Assembly (NCBI RefSeq): GCF_023227905.1
Contig: NZ_JALOCF010000056.1
Location: forward strand, 1 to 27,391
DNA length: 27,391 nucleotides
Origin: Methylobacter sp.
Lineage (GTDB): Bacteria; Pseudomonadota; Gammaproteobacteria; Methylococcales; Methylomonadaceae
Direction: 5' to 3'
The notes under the pieces were generated by a model, which had not been told where the DNA came from, did no database searches, and worked only from the letters and a program-made list of their open reading frames with translations. How positions within the stretch are numbered: the stretch's first letter is position 1; each line of letters starts with the position of its first letter. Shown here one piece after another: positions 22,760 to 27,391 of this stretch. The translations under genes were made by a program, and so were the position numbers.

Positions 22760-23269
22760 TCATTTATTCAAAGCCTCATAAGCTTTTCTAGCCCTAATAA
22801 ATTCATTGGCACAATGTATCCGCGTTGCGTCATCTTTAATGTCATAGCATTCGGGCGGCTTTTTGTATTGGGATTTAAAGTCCGCCACATCATTCTGTGC
22901 CTGTTTATAGGCTTTTTGACTGTTTTCTATGACCTGCTGTCTTTTTTCGATCTGCTTGCCAATAGTGGTGCCTCGCAATATTTCTCGGCTCATACCGTTG
23001 ATCAGTTGAGATGCTGCTGTTCTTGATGGATCAATCACCACAGCTCGAACCGAATCTGTAGAGCTTGCATTAATAGACTGATTTTGTTGAACATTCGTTC
23101 CGATTTGGGCTATTTTCAAGGGCTTATTGGATGTTAATTGCTGTTGACTCTGCTGAAACGCATCGCCGATGCCATGCAATACCGCACCAACAAATAGCAT
23201 CCACCCACCCGTTGTGATGATCCCGGCTAAAACGATTCCAAGCGCTACGCCGAAGGCGATTTTCCACAT
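22760..23269 (-). CDS. Hypothetical single-pass membrane protein
   Basis: A 169-residue protein of unknown function. The N-terminus (IAFGVALGIVLAGIITTGGWM and LFVGAVL) is one long or two short transmembrane helices. A Gln-rich stretch follows (QQSQQQ), then a helical, probably coiled-coil section (IEKRQQVIENSQKAYKQ) and a C-terminal part with two cysteines (PECYDIKDD and IHCANEF). The ATG at 23269 is chosen because AAGGAAA lies just upstream; ATG 23317 lacks a site and would put polar residues before the membrane helix. The stop lies 11 bases from the end of the decayed gene, tail to tail. Confidence 0.65.
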   Translation of the reverse strand: MWKIAFGVALGIVLAGIITTGGWMLFVGAVLHGIGDAFQQSQQQLTSNKPLKIAQIGTNVQQNQSINASSTDSVRAVVIDPSRTAASQLINGMSREILRGTTIGKQIEKRQQVIENSQKAYKQAQNDVADFKSQYKKPPECYDIKDDATRIHCANEFIRARKAYEALNK

Positions 23270-23561
23270 TGTTTTTCCTTTTACTTGCCAATAAATAGCT
23301 ACTTTAACATGGACCATGAGTTGACAGAACAGTCAGTAAGAGAATTAACAAATTGAACATTACGCACCACCTGTACAGGGCTGATTCCCTGCTGAGGCTC
23401 AGGTGTTAAAGCTGTTGATTAGGGGGATAAAGGCGCAGCCGGTTAAAGATTATTCGTTACCGTTACGTTTATTGTTTGAGCCATTCAACACGCGCTGACA
23501 GACCGCAGGCCTACTTAATATTATCGTGCTTTCTGAAAACCTCAGAGTTGGCAACCGCGTA

Positions 23562-23843
23562 TCAACCCAAATCAGTTAAAAATTGCTGCAACTGCGCTTG
23601 AAGCTCAGCAACCAATTTCAAGGCGTTGTCGCGTTCAATCGTCAGCCGCTCTATGGTTTGCGCCAATGCCTCGAGGGATTCCCGGGACGCCCTATCGCTA
23701 GTCTTGGAAGCGCCTTGAGCTTTGTGTCGCCGCCTATATTCGCGCATGCGTTCGGCATTGCTCTTGGCTCTTCCTGTTACCGGACGACCACGGCGTTTTC
23801 CTTTGGATAGATCGGTTGTAACTGTGTCATTTGCGTCTTTCAT
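23562..23843 (-). CDS. Small basic coiled-coil protein, probable DNA-binding autoregulator
   Basis: A 93-residue protein. Residues 16-24 (KRRGRPVTG) resemble an AT-hook, 25-43 form a basic helix (NAERMREYRRRHK), and 52-90 is a heptad-like coiled coil (ESLEALAQTIERL, then LKLVAELQAQLQQF). This build, basic N-terminus plus coiled coil, is seen in small plasmid- or island-borne proteins, some related to KfrA-type regulators; exact family is uncertain. Three palindromic 14-bp sites lie directly in front of the gene, covering a plausible promoter and the ribosome site, which strongly suggests autoregulation. The start follows a CGGAA motif. It lies in the accessory segment to the right of dif. Confidence 0.75.
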   Translation of the reverse strand: MKDANDTVTTDLSKGKRRGRPVTGRAKSNAERMREYRRRHKAQGASKTSDRASRESLEALAQTIERLTIERDNALKLVAELQAQLQQFLTDLG

Positions 23844-23846
23844 TTC

Positions 23847-23922
23847 CGTAACTCGTTACGTTAAATTTTATTTATTGTAATGCGTTACGATAATAAGTAA
23901 ATCATTTTTGTAATTCGTTACG
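23847..23922 (-). promoter_or_regulatory. Three-site palindromic operator array
   Basis: Three copies of a 14-bp near-palindrome occur: CGTAACTCGTTACG (23847-23860), TGTAATGCGTTACG (23876-23889) and TGTAATTCGTTACG (23909-23922). Start-to-start spacings are 29 and 33 bp, about three helical turns each. They flank and overlap the putative promoter of the 93-residue gene; the first site reaches its ribosome-binding region. Confidence 0.85.
23874..23901 (-). promoter_or_regulatory. Putative sigma-70 promoter of the 93-residue regulator
   Basis: On the minus strand, TTTACT (23896-23901) and TACAAT (23874-23879) are separated by 16 bp. The middle operator copy covers the -10 and spacer. Hexamer matches are moderate, so the call rests mainly on placement. 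Confidence 0.5.
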
Positions 23923-24212
23923 AAAATTTTGAGCCTACATAACCGTATGTTTCAAACTCGCCACTTTTGATCAGGTTTTTGAGCGGCATGTCCAGCGGGT
24001 CAAGACGTTATAGGGTAACTCTTGCCGTTCTTGCTCAGCAGGACGCCGAGCTCTGCCTGCGTTACCTTGTGGCTTAGCTTCATGCTTTGAAATATTGATT
24101 GTCTCTTATTTTACGATCTTAATGAACGGATGACATGAAGCAATAATTGACTTGTTGACTTTTAAACTGTTAATTTGTCGTTTTCAGAAACAATATCAGA
24201 CCAGATTATTTA

Positions 24213-24650
24213 ATGAAAAATATAATATTCATATTGGTTGTAGTATTTTTTAGTTCGAATTGTATCGCTGATGCTAGAGTTTTAGCGGAAATACTGGCGA
24301 AAGCAAACGCTAGGTCTAAAGCCAGTGCTCTAAAAAATAAAAAGCCAATGAATAGAATTAAGCTGGTAAGTAATATTTCAAAAAATGTAAAGCCAAAACA
24401 ATTTAAAGATAAAAAGCCGAAAGATATAGTCATCTCGGAACAGTTGGAAGTTAGAAATAATCTCGCTTATCTACCAAATCAAAACACACCTTTTACCGGT
24501 AAACATAGGGAGTTTCATCCGAATAAAAATAAATATATTGAAACAAATTATAAGGATGGAAAGAAAAATGGATTACTTGTACTGTGGGATGAATACGAGC
24601 ATAAAGTTGGTCAATTAACTTTTATAAATGGGAGTTATCAGGAAAATTAA
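24213..24650 (+). CDS. Secreted MORN-variant (YwqK-like) repeat protein
   Basis: The 145-residue protein has a signal peptide (MKNIIFILVVVFFSSNCIADA). A Lys/Ala-rich segment (25-75) follows, then a short region resembling MORN_2 (PF07661) repeats: NTPFTGKHREFHPN, then IETNYKDGKKNGLLVLWDE and QLTFINGSYQEN. MORN-variant proteins are often surface or lipoprotein-like and of unknown role. The gene is clearly more A+T-rich than the surrounding core genes, which suits recent acquisition within the accessory segment. The ribosome site is weak. Function is not assignable. Confidence 0.7.
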   Translation: MKNIIFILVVVFFSSNCIADARVLAEILAKANARSKASALKNKKPMNRIKLVSNISKNVKPKQFKDKKPKDIVISEQLEVRNNLAYLPNQNTPFTGKHREFHPNKNKYIETNYKDGKKNGLLVLWDEYEHKVGQLTFINGSYQEN

Positions 24651-24803
24651 CTTGTAGCTCTCAGACAAACCATTATTGTCCACTTTCGGCCAAGAAGCTA
24701 ATTTCTACGAACACCTCAATAACCCTTTAGCGCAGCCCTACCTTGGATTACCTCAGCTGTAATAATGAGCTATGACATGTTCGTGATATATTCCAAGCTA
24801 AAT

Positions 24804-25544
24804 TTATAAGTCCGGCTTTGTGGCTGTAACCAGCGCATTGACTTCAAGCCTATGGCTAAGAGTGACGTTTGAAAATCCAGCGTCGCGTAACTGCTCCAAT
24901 GCAGTCGACTCACGCATGACGTGGTTTTCCGACTCATCGCTAAACAAATGCACTATCCAATGCTCCAGCACGTCCAATTTGTTTATCTGGGTTAGCGTTT
25001 TGAAGTAACCGCTGACTTCCTGCTGTATGGTACGCGTATGTTCGGAAATATCATCCAGGCCATAACGGTCGCCGTTAATAAATTGTCCTCCGGGTTTTAA
25101 AACCCGGAAAATTTCTTGCATGACTTCTTGGCGGTAAGTGTCGAGAAAGTTGTGCAAGGTATAAGCTGAGGCCACGATATCGATACTGTCAGCTGCAATG
25201 TTTTTTAATGCTGACAAAGCATCATCGCCGCAAAATTCCAGTTTGCCTTCTGCTGCCCACTTGTGCAGATGTTTTTTTGCCTGTTCCTGCATAACCGGCT
25301 CGTTATCTATGCTTAGGATATTAAATTTATCTGAAGCAGTTAATAGCGATAAGGTGGTAATGCCGGTGCCGCCGCCTAATTCTACAACGGTAAAGTTTTC
25401 GGTTGCTTGCGCGGCATACTCAGAAGAGGCAATGCCGACTAATCGGCTCATTTCGGTTGCTATGGGGCAAATTAAGTTGAGCAGATCATAGCCTTGCCCT
25501 ATCACGCCGGAAAACATGGCGTCGTATCCTGGTTTATTCAACAT
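24804..25544 (-). CDS. Class I SAM-dependent methyltransferase
   Basis: The 246-residue protein has the class I fold signatures. Motif I is VVELGGGTG (53-61), an acidic Asp80 at the end of strand 2 (ILSIDNEPVM) contacts the SAM ribose, and IVASAYTLHNFLDTYR is motif IV. EIFRVLKPGGQFINGDRYG is the post-III motif common in small-molecule methyltransferases. Substrate cannot be read from the sequence. The ATG at 25544 shares a base with the stop of the upstream DUF1244 gene, so the two are translationally coupled. Confidence 0.85.
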   Translation of the reverse strand: MLNKPGYDAMFSGVIGQGYDLLNLICPIATEMSRLVGIASSEYAAQATENFTVVELGGGTGITTLSLLTASDKFNILSIDNEPVMQEQAKKHLHKWAAEGKLEFCGDDALSALKNIAADSIDIVASAYTLHNFLDTYRQEVMQEIFRVLKPGGQFINGDRYGLDDISEHTRTIQQEVSGYFKTLTQINKLDVLEHWIVHLFSDESENHVMRESTALEQLRDAGFSNVTLSHRLEVNALVTATKPDL

Positions 25545-25843
25545 TATAATTGGCCTTGCTGTTTGCGTTCGTAAGCGGCTAATTGTTCGGGCGTAGCTTC
25601 GGTTTGGAATTTATCTTTCCATTCGTTATAAGGCATGCCATAGATGAATTCCCTGGCTTGTTCATAATCCATTTCTATGCCCTGCTCTACTGCTTCGGCC
25701 ATATACCATTTAGCCAGACAGTTTCTGCAAAAATCCGCCAATATCATTAAATCGATATTTTGAACATCGGTGTTTTTTTGCAGATGATTGAGTAAGCGTC
25801 TGAATGCCGCAGCTTCTAATTTTGTTTGTGTGTTTTTGTCCAC
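25544..25843 (-). CDS. DUF1244 family protein
   Basis: A 99-residue small helical protein. EAAAFRRLLNHLQKNTDVQN, LMILADFCRNCLAKWY, and AREFIYGMPYNEWKDKFQ are the hallmark segments of DUF1244 (PF06844), a proteobacterial family of unknown biochemical function. A GTG start at 25843 is chosen because GGAGAG lies 4 bases upstream and the N-terminus then aligns with the family (MDKNTQTKLEAAAF). An ORF starting with ATG at 25900 would add 19 hydrophobic residues with no ribosome site. It overlaps the methyltransferase gene. Confidence 0.85.
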   Translation of the reverse strand: MDKNTQTKLEAAAFRRLLNHLQKNTDVQNIDLMILADFCRNCLAKWYMAEAVEQGIEMDYEQAREFIYGMPYNEWKDKFQTEATPEQLAAYERKQQGQL

Positions 25844-25951
25844 AATTCTCTCCGAAAATAATAGGCATTTTAGCAGAAACAGGTATTCAAGCATGTACAT
25901 TCCGCATCAAAAATTTTACAATGAACCACGGCATAACGACTTGCTTCCTAC

Positions 25952-26284
25952 ATGAGAATTCATAGTTCATCATTAACTTTTTCGCCTATAAACCTTAACC
26001 AGAAAGTTGGTCGGAATAATAGCGCGCAAGTTAAAGACGAAAATGAGCTATCTGTTGCAAAAGATGCTCAGAACAACAAAATTAATCAGCCTTCTTCATC
26101 TGAAGAGATTAAAAAAACACGGAATGATATTAGCTTAACCATTGATTTATCTGGTCAAGACAATATTATTAAACCTACCGACTCGCGAACCTTAAGAGCA
26201 CTTTCTGCCTATAACCAGGCATTCAATGCACCACTGCAAGACCAACGTGCTCAATTGATTACAGGAATAGATGCTTACGCCTGA
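25952..26284 (+). CDS. Hypothetical polar protein upstream of yciB
   Basis: A 110-residue, mostly polar protein rich in Asn, Ser and Gln in the first 60 residues, probably disordered. A more conserved-looking helical tail follows (RTLRALSAYNQAF, PLQDQRAQLITGIDAY). No signal peptide or membrane helix and no recognised domain. It ends 21 bp before yciB on the same strand, consistent with co-transcription. No clear ribosome site precedes the ATG at 25952, so the start is uncertain. Confidence 0.6.
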   Translation: MRIHSSSLTFSPINLNQKVGRNNSAQVKDENELSVAKDAQNNKINQPSSSEEIKKTRNDISLTIDLSGQDNIIKPTDSRTLRALSAYNQAFNAPLQDQRAQLITGIDAYA

Positions 26285-26305
26285 TCATCCTACTTTTGGC
26301 TACTA

Positions 26306-26842
26306 ATGAAACAGCTTTTCGAATTTTTCCCAATACTTTTATTTTTTATTGCGTTCAAGTTTTACGACATCTATGTCGCTACCGCCGTTGTTATTGCGGC
26401 AACCATTATCCAAGTAGCTTATGCCTGGTTTAAACACCGCAAGGTTGAAACCATGCAATGGATTACCCTTGGATTGATTCTGGTGATGGGCGGCGCAACA
26501 CTTTATTTGAAGGATGAGCAATTTATCAAATGGAAACTATCAATTATAGAATGGCTATTTGGTGCGGCCTTTCTGGGCAGTCAGTATATTGGTAAAAAGC
26601 CCTTCATTGAAAAAATGCTGTCCGGCAGTTTAACCTTGCCTGCATTAGTTTGGAGGCGATTAAACACTTTATGGGGCTGCTTTTTCATCAGCGTGGGTTT
26701 TATCAATATTTATGTAATGTACAATTACAATACCGACGATTGGGTTACCTTTAAGACATTTGGCGTACCGGCATTAATGGTTGTTTTTATTTTGATCCAA
26801 ATGGTGTTTTTATATAAATACATACCCGATACGGAGGAGTAG
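26306..26842 (+). CDS. yciB: Inner-membrane septation-associated protein YciB (IspZ)
   Basis: The 178-residue polytopic protein has about five transmembrane segments (about 5-20, 22-42, 50-67, 73-90, 118-140 and 150-170 regions). It shows the family motifs FFPILLFFIAFKFYDIYVAT, split here as FFPILLFFIAF and DIYVAT, and SQYIGKKPFIEKML, LPALVWRRLN and WGCFFI. YciB contributes to envelope maintenance and cell-division-linked membrane organisation in E. coli. Length is the same as in E. coli (179 aa). yciI and bolA follow directly, an order common in gammaproteobacteria. Confidence 0.94.
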   Translation: MKQLFEFFPILLFFIAFKFYDIYVATAVVIAATIIQVAYAWFKHRKVETMQWITLGLILVMGGATLYLKDEQFIKWKLSIIEWLFGAAFLGSQYIGKKPFIEKMLSGSLTLPALVWRRLNTLWGCFFISVGFINIYVMYNYNTDDWVTFKTFGVPALMVVFILIQMVFLYKYIPDTEE

Positions 26843-26845
26843 AAC

Positions 26846-27148
26846 TTGTTATATGCCATTATTAGCGAAGATGTAGCGGATAGTCTGGAAAAAAGACTAT
26901 CCGTACGCCCTGCACATCTGAAACGGTTGCAGGAGCTACAGGACGCTGGACGACTGATTCTAGCGGGCCCCCACCCTTCAATTGACAGCGACAATCCCGG
27001 CACGGCCGGTTTTACCGGCAGTCTGGTAGTTGCCGAATTTGACAGCCTGGCTGATGCCCAGCAATGGGCTAATGTCGATCCCTACATCAATGCCGGGGTT
27101 TATGCCAAGGTTACCGTTAAACCATTTAAAAAGGTTCTTCCACAATGA
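26846..27148 (+). CDS. yciI: YciI family protein
   Basis: A 100-residue dimeric ferredoxin-like-fold protein of the YciI family. RPAHLKRLQELQDAGRLILAG, here RPAHLKRL and GRLILAGPHP, and SLVVAEFDSLADAQQW and DPYINAGVY are characteristic; the family is related to muconolactone isomerases, but its cellular substrate is unknown. The start is TTG at 26846, preceded by a GGAGG-type site inside the yciB end. The stop overlaps bolA as ATGA. Confidence 0.93.
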   Translation: MLYAIISEDVADSLEKRLSVRPAHLKRLQELQDAGRLILAGPHPSIDSDNPGTAGFTGSLVVAEFDSLADAQQWANVDPYINAGVYAKVTVKPFKKVLPQ

Positions 27149-27391
27149 CATCCGAATTAATTAGACAACTTTTAAATGATGCCTTTAAACCGGAACTTCT
27201 AGAAATTATTGATAACAGTGCCGCTCATGCCGGACATGCCGGTGCGCGGAGCGGCGGTGGTCATTATCATGTCACAATTGTTGCTGAAATTTTTGAAGGT
27301 AGATCTTTGGTTCAGCGGCACCAGCTTATTTATAATGCGCTGGGCGACATGATGAAACAACAAATTCATGCCTTAGGCATTAATGCTCTCT
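27145..27391 (+). CDS. bolA: BolA-family protein, 3' end beyond window
   Basis: The first 82 residues of a BolA protein are present. NSAAHAGHAGARSGGGHYHV carries the conserved His/Gly loop, and GRSLVQRHQLIYNALGDMM is the C-terminal helix signature. BolA proteins partner with monothiol glutaredoxins in iron-sulfur cluster handling and affect envelope-related expression. The ATG overlaps the yciI stop. The gene runs off the right edge of the window. Confidence 0.93.
   Translation, partial: MTSELIRQLLNDAFKPELLEIIDNSAAHAGHAGARSGGGHYHVTIVAEIFEGRSLVQRHQLIYNALGDMMKQQIHALGINAL

Noticed and set aside
23844..23871. TTACGTTAAAT resembles the XerD arm and could suggest a second dif copy
   Set aside because: The XerC arm and 6-bp centre do not match; the resemblance comes from the operator palindrome.
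23847..23922. Considered as a short CRISPR-like or iteron replication-origin array
   Set aside because: Only three 14-bp palindromic copies, unequal spacing, directly over a promoter, no Cas, Rep or AT-rich DUE region.
24000..24083. Short minus-strand ORF (27 residues, MKLSHKVTQAELGVLLSKNG start) with an antitoxin-like flavour
   Set aside because: Too short, no ribosome site or partner; at most a fragment of a decayed gene.

Overview
The window looks like chromosomal DNA of a gammaproteobacterium. Evidence is the conserved rpsA-ihfB order, the yciB-yciI-bolA order, galU, htpX, DUF2835 and DUF1244 genes, and a near-perfect gammaproteobacterial dif site. Moderate G+C, repeated palindromic intergenic elements and gene content fit an aquatic gammaproteobacterium such as a Methylococcales methanotroph. 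That assignment is inference: no methane-oxidation gene is present here.

Layout. (1) 1-8.7 kb is housekeeping: the 3' part of rpsA, ihfB, a minus-strand pair (soluble PQQ-type sugar dehydrogenase plus Nudix ADP-ribose pyrophosphatase), htpX, DUF2835, a DUF445 membrane protein overlapping a YbfF-like esterase, galU, and an ATP-grasp-like protein. (2) 8.9-12.25 kb holds a secreted Met-rich protein, a strong hairpin, a decayed and internally deleted SulP-transporter pseudogene, an intact SulP anion/bicarbonate-type transporter, and a block of palindromic repeats. (3) 12.26-19.66 kb is a six-gene hydrogenase-4-like operon, hyfB-C-E-F-G-I. Its large subunit has lost all four [NiFe]-binding cysteines while the small subunit keeps its [4Fe-4S] cysteines, so it is an energy-converting-hydrogenase-related (Ehr) complex and not a hydrogenase. 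(4) 19.8-22.2 kb codes for a DUF2490 outer-membrane protein, a membrane-anchored repeat protein and a membrane-anchored retropepsin-like protease. (5) 22.36-24.7 kb is an accessory segment. It opens with a dif (XerCD) site, followed by a frameshifted gene remnant, small orphan genes, and a coiled-coil DNA-binding-type protein preceded by three copies of a 14-bp palindromic operator. (6) 24.8-27.4 kb returns to core genes: a SAM methyltransferase with DUF1244, a hypothetical, yciB, yciI and the start of bolA.

The two most notable results are the nickel-less Hyf-like complex beside a SulP transporter, and the dif site. The SulP association suggests, as inference only, a membrane complex coupling quinone or ferredoxin chemistry or ion gradients to anion/bicarbonate handling. 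The dif site places the window at the replication terminus. Three FtsK-orienting GGGCAGGG motifs all lie on the + strand to its left and point toward it. Most large genes left of dif are also on the + strand, as expected for a replichore running rightwards into dif.
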